Shown piece after piece: positions 34,187 to 46,844 of a DNA stretch of 64,000 nucleotides (positions are counted from its first letter, which is position 1; each line of letters opens with the position of its first letter). The stretch is taken from NCBI GenBank assembly GCA_018340375.1, contig JAFFJZ010000017.1, positions 186,001-250,000 of the forward strand, written 5' to 3'. This DNA is from Gonatopus flavifemur (taxonomy: Eukaryota > Arthropoda > Insecta > Hymenoptera > Dryinidae). Both the position numbers and the translations under genes were made by a program. The notes under the pieces are model-generated. The model saw only the letters and a list, made by a program, of their open reading frames with translations, searched no databases and had not been told where the DNA came from.

Positions 34187-34297
34187 TTTTATAAATTCGC
34201 TCGTTCGTTCATCGTCCTGTCTTGCGGCATGTGTAACACATTCATGTGTAAATGAACATTTACACAGTTTAAATTGATGCTCAAAATTCTGTAAGTG
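34187..34297 (+). promoter_or_regulatory. TATA box and first 5' splice site of CMC-like element (copy 1)
   Basis: TTTTATAAAT (34187-34196) follows a locally GC-rich stretch with CTGCGACTGCGC/GCAGTCGCAG inverted words. A GTAAGTG donor is at 34291. Together they look like a promoter and short non-coding first exon for the transposase far downstream. Confidence 0.4.
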
Positions 34298-35173
34298 TTA
34301 TTTTTTCAACTTTTGTGTTCATATATTCTTTCTAACCTAAAAATGTTGGTGCCCCAGGTCTTTATAGGATCGTATCGTATATTCATGCATTTATGAATGT
34401 ATACCATGATGGATTGTATTTGAAATTCGATGTATTTCATGATTTTAAATTAGAAATATCTCTTGAATTAATTAATTTCTCTGATTAATCTCTGCAATTG
34501 ATTTGGAAATAAGAGGATTCCATCAAAAACATTGGTCTGAAATTTGTCGTTGCCAAAAAAACTCAAGATTCATTGACCTGTTCGGTTAAATTGATATATT
34601 TTGCACAGAAAAAATCAGGTTGTTCCAAGTGATTGGCAATGATCTTTTTCCAAATAAGTATGTTTTTTACATCACTACCGTATATATTTATTTTCAGTAC
34701 AGATTTGCGTTTATATATACAATAATCTTCCTATAATAATCATCCGTATTCCCGTAACTTCATTTTTAGTTCAGATTCAAGCTTGTACATACAATAATTT
34801 TCATTTCTCACAACCATATCATCTCTTTAGGTATTTATTTCATTATTGTATCAAATAAGATTATTCAATGGAATTTTTGATAAAAACTTTTTGCCATGAA
34901 GTCCTGTTACATCAGAGACTGTTTCAGCAGATATGAAATGAAATTTATTTCTCAACTTCTCCAACTCGCAGGAGATATCAGTGGTACAATGACATCATCC
35001 AGATTTTTTCATGTCAGATTATTAAAAAATACTACGTAAAATCATAATTTTGCTCTATTTGTCAAAATAAATGATTCCTGGTGCAATTAACTCTATAAAA
35101 ATGATAGATTAAGCAAAAATTACATCAGAAGCACATTAGAAGAGGAAATCGCAATCCATCAGGACCATTGGAC

Positions 35174-35177
<4 letters not shown>

Positions 35178-35204
<27 letters not shown>
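35178..35204. repeat. (CT)n microsatellite
   Basis: About 13 TC units; the same tract is present in copy 2 near 52249. Confidence 0.9.
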
Positions 35205-35213
<9 letters not shown>

Positions 35214-36013
35214 GTGTCTTATGGTAGTATTTTTTAGTGATCTTACATACAAAATGTAGCTAGTGCTACGTCATTGGTATTTCCGTGAAATGATATTTTA
35301 GTTTTCATGATTATGAAGACCAATTCAGTGTAAAATGCTCATTTGTACAGAATCAATCATATGAAATCGAGACCTAAAAGGGAAGAATGTTTCCTGGAAT
35401 TCGACATTAATCTCTCAAATTTATAAATTTTCGTCCGCATACTAGATATTAACGTACACCGTCAATATACTGGCCCGAACAATTCCCGTCGAAATTGTTC
35501 AACTTTGAAACGCCTTCGATACTTTTTCTGATATATCGATCAAACAAATTTAACAAATTTATGAAATTGCACTGATTCAAATTGCTCGTTGGGTTATTTG
35601 AAATGAGCTCTTCCTTTGATAAGAGTATGTGATATGAATGCATAGCATGTGACAAAACATATGTTTTATTCACCAGTGAAAACCTAATGGGGAACTGAAA
35701 CTGGAAAAACGGTAGAATATTTATTGTGAAAATATGTTTTGAATGCAAATTTTTTCTGTGCATTAGTACAAATTCAGGTACTCTACTCTATCACTTCCCA
35801 CACAACATTTTCTGTCTCAAGATATCTTATAGAAAAGTTTGAGAATTCTTACGCGACATCAAAAGATATTTTTTAGGTTTCTTGAATTGTTTTTACTCAG
35901 ACAAGATTCTTGAAAAATATTTAAAAGATATCTTTGAAGGAGTCTTTGAAGATACTTTCTGCACTGAAAGGATTCTGTACTGTAGATTACTACAGTTATT
36001 TTGCAATAATAGA

Positions 36014-36658
36014 TACTGAGAGTGAAAACTTCCAGGAACAATCGAACCATTTAGCTGAATAGTCGCCATAGAATACTGAATTGATTTGAATAAACTTTCG
36101 ATTCAATTAAATATTGATTCAATCATACAAATATTCAATAAGCTATAAAATGTTTTATCAATCGAAACCGATATTTAATTGATTTAATGAAAGTTTATTT
36201 GAATCAATTAAGTATTTGTTGAAACGAGTGATGTTGAATAGAACGCACTTCGCGTATAAGAGTGAGGACAAGATTTAATCGAGGTAAGGGGTGCGGTTAA
36301 TTAATCACACATGCCTTGTAATATTAACAAAACGTAACAAGGTTTATTGAGAACTATACATGTGTCTCAGTAACAAATTAAAACGTGCTAGTCTATAGCG
36401 GCGAGAGAACTGAGGTAACTCAGCTCTTGTTCGAAAAATTCGTTCGAAGAGGGGGTCATCCCCACACATAGCTAATTATCATATTTCGGCGAGACCGAAT
36501 ATCGCTTGCATCGATAACGTCGGTCACTAGTCTAATGGTGCGAATCTCACACCTAGCGCGGGGGAAGATGTTGGTTAGGCGCTGCTTTTCCAACAGTATT
36601 TTATGGCGGCTATTCAACTAAATGGTTTTATTGTTCCCAAAAATTTTCTCTCTCAGTG
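36014..36658. mobile_element. Fold-back CACTGAGAG element holding a solo LTR (copy 1)
   Basis: Ends read ACTGAGAGTGAAAACTTCC and, from the right, CACTGAGAGAGAAAATTT. Inverted arms share AACCATTTAG, TGAATAG, GCCATA and, further in, TTGATT...AATAAACTTTC. The right arm is split by the LTR at 36217-36595. Confidence 0.7.
36217..36595. repeat. Solo LTR, 379 bp (copy 1)
   Basis: TGTTGAAACGAG...GCTTTTCCAACA has TG/CA ends with a 5-bp inverted terminus (TGTTG/CAACA). It is flanked by a perfect 5-bp duplication GTATT (36212-36216, 36596-36600). It is richer in CG than its surroundings. No internal retrotransposon sequence remains, so it arose by LTR recombination. Confidence 0.8.
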
Positions 36659-37795
36659 GACTATAATAACACTGTAACTGGAATTACTCAATGTTTATCC
36701 AGAAATACTTTGGATGCATTTCTTTTCACCAATGGGAAATTGTAATTCTTCTTCATTTTGTATCCAATTCTACCTTATTTGATTGAAATTTCAATCATTA
36801 TCATAATAATATTTATCGAGATGTCAGGCCTGGCGAAACGTTTTCAGTCCGAGTGGGTGGTAGGGGAGAGGGGATGGGGGGAGTTATTCACTGCAAATAT
36901 CGGAAAATTTCATTATTTTACTATTTTAAGCAATCATAAGATGAGTGTTCACCTATCTGACTGTAAATATTTTTTCACATTACATACAATTTATGCATGA
37001 TTAATATAGTTTCTATATGAGTTCTATAAGTTTGAATGAAAATTGTATACAATTAGGATTGTTCCCATACTCGGCTAGTTTATTGATTTCCGTGTGGGTA
37101 ATAAACCACTCAACCATTTTCCGTATGGGTAGTGCTCCCACTTAACCCACATTATTCGCCGGGCCTGCGTGATGTCAGTATGGTCCACCTGTACAATATT
37201 GAATACATTCTGATTGCAATTTATACCACAAAGTTTTCTTCTTGTGGTATCGCGTAAAATTTCTCAAACTTTTCTGAAAGATATCTCGAGACAAAAAATA
37301 CTTCGTGGGTTACTTTATTCACTGAAAGATTGGAGGAAAGGATGAGAGTAACAATTATATATTATCCCATCAATCGAGTGATTCAAACTGCTGTTCGACT
37401 GAGGTACGGGTGGAATGCTATGTAAACGAAGCTTGGAAGATCACTCGTCAGATAGAAGCAGCTTGTCACAAGCTCATTCAACAATTCATCGGCATTTGGA
37501 TGTCATATTCGATTTTATCACCAGTTTCGGTTTGGTTTGAACATAACTCGCGTATAAAGACTCAGATAATGTTGGATTGAGATGTCAAAAATCAATGATG
37601 CAGTTAAAATGTAAGGAAATTGAATCTGTTCACAGAGAACGTTGTTCACTTCAAAGCATATGACTGGAAGTAAACTTATTTCCGAGTACGATTGGCACGA
37701 AATTGATTGTGATTAGAACTCAATATTTCAAATACCGAAACATTTGCACTGTCAAGTCATTACACGGATTCCGACATTGATGTGGAATTTATGAC

Positions 37796-38041
37796 GATGT
37801 TTCGAATCAATCATAAAACCTAAATATTTGCACCTGCTGGGAATAAGTACACTTTTTCTAAAATCAATTTCAAAACCTAAAGATTCTAAAAACCGAACCG
37901 ATCTATCTACATTTGTTTTACATGACTCAAATGTATCCGCTATACAAAGAATATCATCTAAGTATATGACGGAACATAATCCCTTACGTCTTAAAAAACT
38001 CATTACCGGCTTCATAACCTTACTAAATATGTACGGACTGA
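37796..38041 (-). pseudogene. DIRS RT C-half, truncated (copy 2)
   Basis: Same YLDD-containing segment as 20719-20964, cut at the duplication junction on its downstream side. Confidence 0.85.
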
Positions 38042-38049
38042 CACATAAC

Positions 38050-41000
38050 CAGGACCGGATTAGAGGATTTTGAGGCCCGGGGCTGAGAGACTATTGGTGG
38101 GCCCCTCAAAGTGAAAGGGGGGGGGGTGGATAAAACTTTTTTTGCATTCTTACAGGATTTTCAGCTGTCACAAAATAATACTCAAAATCTCTGGTAAAAA
38201 CCCCTCAAAATCCTATTACAAAACAAAACAGCGACAAGAAATAATGAGAAATAATAGAAAATAATGGGGGCATGAACGAAAGCACACCCATTTCCAATTA
38301 TTTCCTATCACTTGTTTGTTTTATAATAGGATCTGAAGGTTTTCTTTTAACTAGGAATTAATATGTAATTGACACGGATTCATTTGTTCAAAAGATTGTA
38401 TTTATTCGATTAAACAACGAAATTAACAGAAAAATTAATTGTTCTTTTTTCTTATGAAAATGAACAGTTCTTATTTTTTCTTAAATACTAAAATCATGAA
38501 CATATTCCCAAAACATGAAAACTCTAGAAATGATAAGAACATCTTTCTGTGTAATAAGTGAATGTGTAAATGAAACTAAATTCGAACTAATTACAAGGGT
38601 TTGGAAAATGCAGATTGCTAAAGATTCTTGTTTTTCACATTTCTCAATCGATTGGGATGAAACGTATATGGGACCATAACTGAACAGTAGTATCAATTTC
38701 ATCACAATCGGATAACAGGAACCGAAGACATTTTTCGTCGCAAAATCACAATTTTTTGTAAAATGTTTCTTTTCCCTCTCCCGTTTTTCTGTAAAGATCA
38801 GGTAAAACTTATATGGGACCACTATCGATACTGCATGAAACTGTGGTGAAAATTCATGATGACATGATGATAAGAACGAACGATATCCACATGATAGCGG
38901 TATTTACGAAATTTTCAAATTTTGTTTCGAAACTTAGTGCTTACCCTTTTCTTCCCTCAATATCGATTTGCCTGAAACTTATGCCTCATGATCAGCATTT
39001 CATGAATTACCTATGCTCAAAGTTTCATGGCATTCGGATGATACGGACATAGGGAAGGCATGCTTCCAACATATTGTCAAATAATGCGGATGGCAAGAAA
39101 AATTTTCCACGGTTTTGTACCGATCCAAATGGAACTCATATGGGACCATTATTGGATCATAACTAGAATCTAGTATAAGTTTCACTGGAATCGGATGAAC
39201 AGAACAGGAGATATGCACGTTCGCGAAAATGTCCATTTTTTGCCATATTCCTTCTAGCCCATCCAGTTCTTCTAAATGAATCAAGCTGGCTTATATGGGA
39301 CCACTATCGCTCCACCCTACGACTGTGGTATAGATTTTATCGAAATTGTATAAGTGGAACGTGAGATATGCGCGTTCGCAGTTTGTTGATCACCTAAGCG
39401 ACAGACAGCCACGAAACCAAAATTTTCCTCTGAGCTTCGAGAAACATTTTGGTGTTAACAATTTTCGTTTTGGAGACAAAAAATTGTCGGAAAGCAGAAA
39501 TTAGATTTTGGAATTGGTTCATATCACTAGTGGAGCATAGATAAGTTGGATTGATGATTTTCCAAGATTTGCGCAACCTCCTATTTCTGTTCACAAGGCA
39601 AAAATATTGGAGGACTCTGATCGTTTGTATACTATGTAACGTATCCCGAAATTTCCGATATTTCTAAACCCCTAACGACATACTATATATATACGTCTCA
39701 CACATACATATATATACATGTAAATCATACTTCTCGTATGTGTACACGTAAACGTAAGCGTACGAAACGTAAGGCCCGATACGTGCGCACATGCAAATTT
39801 CCATGTAGGTAAACTATCGAACGAAAAATCTCTTTACGAACTCTTTTACCCTCATAGAAAATATCGATATCGATATAACAGTTTTCTTTTACTCTTTTCC
39901 TAAAATGACCACTGCAGACAATACAGTTTCCCTACACCCTGTCAAAATTCATGATACCATACGATACCCCACTACGAAACGATTCCTCTTCTTGGCCACC
40001 GAAGAACAGACAAAGAAAACATGAGACAGAACGAGTCCACTATAATAACCGACTTGACGAAAATTCTTTTAAAATCAATATTCACCTACTACAACCCTAT
40101 AATAAACACTGAACATACCTAAAACAGAGCCTCGTTTCTTCTCAATTTTTTCATATAAACGAATCGACAGACGAAAGACGACACGACCTACCATAAATAA
40201 CCCTACCATAAAGGAACGGTATAGACGTATGGTCAACTCTCCTTACAACCGAAGACCTATGTCTTAATTCTCATACCATGTATAAAAACTTCTGTGAATT
40301 TTTCATCACAGATATTCAGTTTAGTGAACATTTTTAATAAATACTTCAATATTAAACAATAACTACTATCAACTTCGAATTATACATGGATGAATTTGTC
40401 TTCTAGGAACATGATGTCTCTCTCTATCTCTGTCCTTTTTTCTCTCTTGTCGTTCGATGAGCATAATCGAATATGATTTCTTTTGATAAATTTAAAACAA
40501 CTTTTCATATGAACTCTCTATAAATTCTTCCTGAACTATAGAGAAATCCTTTTCTCTCGTCCTTTTCTAATTTCTAGTAAATTTTCATAATATTTTCAAA
40601 CTTCTAATAAATTTCTTCAAACTTTTGGAACTCTTTATGATCTCTTTAACCTATGTGAATTCTTTTCCCGTCTCTATTCAAATATTGTCGAATTTTTATA
40701 AAACACCATATATTCCATGATAACAAATCCCTATCTTGCACAAAATCCTATCGAAGAACTCTTTTTGAGCTCTTTTCCACCGACAACCTTAAATAGAGTT
40801 ATTGATCAATTACCCAGATAAATTCAATCAAATAATTCAGCCAATATAGATCTACAAACGAATAATCCCATATAAATCCTCAAGGAATAAGAATTCGATA
40901 AATTTAGTAACTTCGAATATCACTGTCTCTCTCACTCTTGGTTCATTTTCACTTACAGAAACCGATAAAATTCTGCTATACTGATTTTCTTCCAATTCAT

Positions 41001-43902
41001 TGGATGAATTATGATTCAATAGTCTGAATGAGAATCAAATAGAATACCCTGAATCAATATCATGTTGATATATATATATATATATATATATGTATGTCTC
41101 TCTCTCTCTTTCTCTCACCCTACGATTTTTACAGATTGGAAAACCTAAAGAAACCTTGGTAAAAGATGATTAAATACATAATAAATACCAGTAATTATAA
41201 GATCCAACACCCATGGAATCACCCTAGTGAATATATATATATATATAAATGTAAATTCTCATGTAAAAAACCAGTTCAAACTAACAATTCGAAAAATGTT
41301 TCAATATTTCAATTAATCGAACTAATTACATTCACCACAACATAAGACCATACTCTCTTCGTAAATTCCAATTCAAATCAATGGTTCTATGAAAAATCAC
41401 AGTTACATCTATATATATATATATATATTCCTGAAATACATAAAAATAAGAAAATTCATCTGAGTCCAACTTTTCGAACGCTCAACGTAAAGCGAGGGAG
41501 GAACGTAGCGCATCGAGGATTTGGACATCAGATAAAATAGTAGATAATTTTCTAGATACCTAAAATATTATAGAACAGAAAATTTTTGATTTTGAGTACC
41601 ACTGAGAGCAAGCTTCTTGAACTCTCATTGGTACAAACAAGAACTATTCCCACCGCGCGACCTTTGACCAATCGTTGCCCTTGAAGGAAAATCGAGCTCT
41701 TTAAATACCGCATGAATTCTTCAATTTTCACCACTCTTTTCTCAAACATTCTTTGAGTCATTACTTTTCTCGACAACTTCTCGCTATTCACATAACATCA
41801 GTCCTTCTTAGGACTTCGACGAAATCGACTACGAACATACAACCACCGTTACTAGACGTCACCGACCTCCAATACTACGACAGGACTATCTCCATCTTCG
41901 TTACACTCAACGTGGGTCATCCTCACAGACGGACTACGGACGCACGGGTGTGCCATCGCAACCAGTTAGTATTTCTTCTGAAATACCACCATTATAATCA
42001 AACTGCGGTCCTGTGTTAATCAACCGGGACCATTAAGCAGTATACGCATTCGCACGAACGAGATAGTGCCTTCGAGAGGGGGAAAATTCACCAACAATAA
42101 GTGAATTTTCCACAATTCGGGTGGGAAAAAGGAATTAAAATTCCTTTCTGAATCAAATCTTGTGCAATAGTTTGTGTTGTTTTTAAAAGTTTCTTCATTC
42201 TTATTAAATTCAAAGTGTTTTTTTTTGTATCAATCAATTTTATTCGCGTGGGAGTTAAATTCAGTTACTTTTCTCTTTTATATTTTTCTAATCGTTCTTC
42301 TTTTATTTCGTTTCTTTTTTCCATTCAGTGAAGATCAAGGTCGAGAGTAAAATCAACGAGGTCAAAAGACGGGTATATTTCATTAAACAGAGGATCGAGG
42401 AACGGAACCTCGATGTTAGGAATTATCGCGCCCCAACCTCTGGACTAGCCTGGAGGAATTTTAAACGCAATGCAGCCCGGGACGATAAGAATCTTATTCA
42501 ACTCTCCAAGGAGTTAGAAAATTTATATCTTTTCAAAAACTCTTTGGAAGTTAGAAAAGAGCTCACTTATAAGGAAGATTGGGATCTCTCCGAAGATCCT
42601 CCTCGTAAAGCACTATATGGGGAAAATCACTCGTGCACTTCGTGTAAATAGTCAATTTAAAACACCAAAACAATTTCTTTCCCCCACCTTTGTCCAATTC
42701 GAAGCATTCGTGCTCATTGCATGAAGTTCTATGGAAGAAGTTGTTCCCTCCTTTTCCATTTCCTATACTCCTTTCGACGGCAATGAAGTCAACTGAGTCG
42801 TCATCTTTCCTCTTCCTAACTCCCTTTTCTTAATAACATAGCAATATATATATATATATATATATTCAAATTTACCTGGATAGCGAACGTTGTCAATACA
42901 TTCATGCTTACAGATTCACGGACTTCTCTTTCTAACATATCTCTCTCTCTCTCTGCCTTTCTTCATACGATACGGTATACGTAGGAATACCCCTCTCTTT
43001 CTATATCACTTTCTTTCTCTAATACCTCTCTTTTTAACACTCATCTCTCTCTCTCTCTCTCTCGTTCGTTCAATACATATATTGAAGAGCTCGATTTGCT
43101 TCAATAAAACCGTTTAAAGGTCGGAATACAAATAAGGAGAAAATATATAAAATGAATAAGTCACTTTTAATTACTGAGTAACCCTCAGAGTTAAAGGGAT
43201 TTTTTCGTTTTTTAATATTTTAGGAAAACCAAATTTACAAATTATCTACTGTTATCGAGTAACCCTCGGAATTTGAAGATATTTTGAATTTGATGTTTCC
43301 TCCTTCATAAACCCTTAACAATTTGAATATTCACTGAGTAACCCTCAGGAATATCTAAATGAATAATATCCTATTAATAACTATATTAATAAAGGTTCAA
43401 ACCATATAATTGTGGTCATTTTAAGATAAAATATTATGTTAATCAGGTTAATGAACTATCTTTGAATAAATCATTAAGTATTATATATATATATGAGAGA
43501 CAATTCATTTCAGCATCCTAACCCTGGTCCTTGTGTAGGCACATCCCTACCTAAAGCGGGGTTACCAAAGGGGTTGTCAGACTCTGATTTGGCAATTCCT
43601 TAAAATATCCGCTCGTTGTAGATAAATCTTGAAGATTTTGACGTAACAACTACAACCACCTTTACTGTTGTTGATAACGACGGTTATTTGAAGTTCAAAG
43701 TGATTCGAATTGAAATCGTTCAATGTCTCCGATTCAACGATCAAGAACGTTAGTTGATGCGATAAAATCTTGTTTACCATAAAAATGTTATAAAAAGCTT
43801 GAAAACGAAATTCGCGAATGTTCAAAGATGAGGCCCCTTGGTGAGTGAGGCCCGAGGCTGCAGCCCCCCTAGCCCTCCCCCCCCCCCCTTGATCCAGGCC
43901 TG
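38050..43902. mobile_element. hAT-ended element (copy 2)
   Basis: Same ends and CACATAAC flanks (38042-38049, 43903-43910) as 20973-26824. It contains the same internal repeats, (TA)n tracts and hairpins. Confidence 0.85.
42328..42651 (+). CDS. Unknown exon of hAT-ended element (copy 2)
   Basis: Identical in protein to the exon at 25248-25571, again after the strong CCATTCAG acceptor. The flanking DNA 100-260 bp upstream differs by several single-base indels, while the exon itself shows none. Confidence 0.45.
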   Translation: MKIKVESKINEVKRRVYFIKQRIEERNLDVRNYRAPTSGLAWRNFKRNAARDDKNLIQLSKELENLYLFKNSLEVRKELTYKEDWDLSEDPPRKALYGENHSCTSCK

Positions 43903-43910
43903 CACATAAC

Positions 43911-44410
43911 CCAAAAGGTAAGCATGTAAATTCAAATATACTACCCTTGAATTTGAATCTTAAAAATTTTCTAGAACTCTCATGTATTGGGATAGCTAAA
44001 TAAGCATCCTCCAATTCAATCGATGCCATAAAATACTTCAGTTCTATTAATTCAACGACTACTCGTAAGTCTTCTAATTCAAAGTGATCAGTCGATATAA
44101 ATTCATTCAAATATTTCAGATTTGAAATAAATCTGTGTGATCCATCTTTCTTTTCTACTAAAGAATATGGCGAAATTGTTTGCCCCACTTGATAATTACA
44201 CCTTTCGATAGCACATTTTTCAATTAACTGATTCATTACACATTCTAAATCTTCCACTTCTTGTTTCGATTTATTCACTTCTACGATTTCTCTTTGGATC
44301 ATTTTCTTTACAAATTTAATTCTGTAACCTTCTATACAGTTTGATATAAACTGATCACAAGTTATTTCTCCCCAAACTTCCGTAAAAAACCTTAACCTCC
44401 CTGCTATCAT
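43911..44410 (-). pseudogene. DIRS RT N-half (copy 2)
   Basis: Copy of 26833-27332 with the same motifs and the same hAT insertion point. Confidence 0.85.
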
Positions 44411-44418
44411 ACCTACAT

Positions 44419-45692
44419 CTAATTTCTTCTGCTGTTTTCTCTCGAATTCTTGGGTGCGTTCTGGCCTCTACTCGATGTCCTCCTTGGTTTGAAAAACACT
44501 CCTCGACAATTTTGATTCATTTGTTTGTATCCCGCCTGCCAAGATGATTCTCTTCCTAACGACGGGTTCTTCCAGTTGAAATGACCTTTAGAAGTACCTG
44601 GTGGTGATCTTCCTGGCGTAACTTGAGCTTTCAAGATCTGAGGCATTTTGGACAACACCTTTATTTCTTTTATTCTTTCTGCAAGATCCTTGCCAAAGAC
44701 CCATTCGTCTGGCTTAGAGTTATCAAGGATCTCTTTGATCCTCTTATCCATCGCTGGAACTACATGAGCCTTCCTTGTCGACAACTGTTTAAAATGTGCC
44801 ACAGACAATAATTTTCCTGCATCGCAGAGTCTTTGTAGTAATGCCAGCTTATCTATTTCTTCCTCACTATTTTCCAATATCATCGATATCCCAGCACCCA
44901 GACTAGTCATTGCTGACGCAATCAAATTTTGAGACTCCATGAAGAATTTATCCTTACGTATCAGAACCTCATTCATCATGGCTTTTATCTCCGAATTCAT
45001 CTTAGGTGCCTTCAAGAAATCCAACACTTCATATTTCTCCAGTAGTTCACTCAAATCCGATTTAGGCAAACCCTCCTTGATCCAAATCTCCCATCGACTC
45101 TGCAATGATGTATGTACTTTGTTCCCATCGCACCAGATTCACTTGGGTCCCTTCCCAAAACCTCTATAATTTGCTCACCTAGAATGTCAAAAACTTCCTT
45201 TTTACCCTCTAAAATTGCAGCAACATTCTGGCCCTGCTCCAACATTTCTCTGTTTGGGTCTATATTTTCCTCGTTGCCCTCCAATATGTCATTTCCTGAC
45301 AAACATATATTCATAATAAAATCAAGTCTATCAGGTCTATTATTTTCATATGCCTAACCTCTAGGATTAGTTCATGAACATATAGAATTTGAATAATGAT
45401 TTCGATAACCCTGAAAATTTGATATTCCAGTAAACCTTCTAGACCGAATTAAACTATTATTAATATTATCATCTGCCTAACCTCGAGGGTTAGTTCATGA
45501 CTGTTTCTTTTTTTCACTTACCAGCCTCCTCTCTTTCTATCATATCTTCTGTATTTCTGCAATCTCTTGCACATTATTCTTTTCCTCCTGTCTGTTAATC
45601 TTGTTTTCTAACTTTTGCAATCTTTCTAAAATTATAGCTATCGGATCTACTTCCTCTATCTTTCTCTTCTTTGGTGGATTTTCCGCTTCCAT
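44419..45692 (-). pseudogene. DIRS Gag (copy 2)
   Basis: Copy of 27341-28617. One Leu/Pro difference is seen near 44565, and the T run in the inferred intron near 45511 is shorter. The frame break near 45108 is shared, so it predates the duplication. Confidence 0.65.
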
Positions 45693-46085
45693 TGCACCAA
45701 AAATATATTTTTCTTCCCCCGACGAACTCAATGCGTGTGACAATCTTCGCACAACGAAAAACAATGAAGAGGGAAGGAAACCGGGAATAACAGCTGAAAG
45801 GAGATTTCTTGAACTCTGAACGTTGTGACATCTAGCGGGACGAGGGCGTACTACCATGTAATCTCGAAGGACGGGACTTGAAGTATAATATTCATTTTCC
45901 CAACAATAAAATGCCGAAGAACGTAAAAAATGAAGCATATGCCTAAAAATATCGTAGGGATTGGGAACGAGAAGAGGAATTTAAAGGTATGTATTCACTT
46001 CATCATAATAGATCGAGACAACTCCTAACCTTTTACAACAAATGATTCAAGATAACACCAATTCTGTGAAAATTTTTTGAACATC

Positions 46086-46371
46086 CCCAGATAACACACG
46101 AAGAATTTTTTTTCAAGAGCAAATATAGAACTCTTCAAGAACTCTTTTCGAACTAATGAATTCATATAGAACTCTGGAGGAGTTCAATGTGTCGGACATT
46201 AACAAGTTCTTTGAGAATACTCGAACAATACTTCTGACATTCTCAAAGAGCTTGTTAATGTGCGACAGATTAAACTCCTCCAGAACTCTATATGAATTCA
46301 TTAGTATGGAAAGAATTCTTGAAGAGTTCTATTCTTGCTCTTGAAAAAGACTTCTCCGTGTGTTATCTGGG
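46086..46371. mobile_element. 286-bp fold-back MITE (copy 2)
   Basis: Copy of 29011-29296, same length and ends. Confidence 0.8.
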
Positions 46372-46844
46372 TTGGTTCTTAAGCTGTAATTCCATGCAAG
46401 TGACGAGCGACGAGCGATACCTTAGATAAAGGGAGAGGTCTCACATTACCTCTTTTTTTAGCTAATGTATCGCTAAAAGCTAAACCTTCTTTAGCTTTGC
46501 AAGAAATTACAACTTTAGAATATCTCAATGTTTGTAAAACATTTTAGTTTTTGTTATTCTCAGATTATTTCATGCAAATTTTCTCGTACTTAGCACGCGA
46601 GAATCATGATCTAAAGGAAAAATAATTGAATTGTAGATTATTCCTGTGGAAGTTAGTTACTCATTGAATCATAGTAACTTTGATGAATATTCCACACAAT
46701 GTATTCAAGAGGCTCATTTTTAAGTCGTCAACTGATGTCAATAGAATATTAGAAAAATTCACATCATTAACAATACAGTAATTGTTCACATGTATCATTT
46801 TATTTTCAAATTTATACATATAGTTTGGTTTTTTAATTCATTAG

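Larger units (their letters stand above)
20719..37794 (+). repeat. 17.08-kb direct tandem duplication, copy 1
   Basis: Starts GATGTTTCGAATCAATC inside the DIRS RT and ends GTGGAATTTATGA. It is followed by one extra C (37795) and then by copy 2. Every element inside is present in the same order in copy 2. Differences are few and include many homopolymer length changes, for example the G run at 21041. Confidence 0.95.
33744..37794 (+). mobile_element. Left part of CACTA/CMC-like element (copy 1, truncated)
   Basis: Begins with CCCATACAGC directly after hAT-A coding and matches 50815-54865. It stops at the duplication junction at the start of the transposase frame, so this copy has no transposase. 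Direct subterminal repeats AGGAACATATCATTGTTA at about 33779 and 33856 fit a CACTA-type end. Confidence 0.75.

Noticed and set aside
35178..35204. CRISPR or tandem protein repeat
   Set aside because: Plain dinucleotide microsatellite; no spaced direct repeats of CRISPR type anywhere in the window.
20636..38015. Two independent DIRS insertions with YLDD
   Set aside because: The second is part of the 17-kb duplication; flanks and the hAT insertion point are identical.
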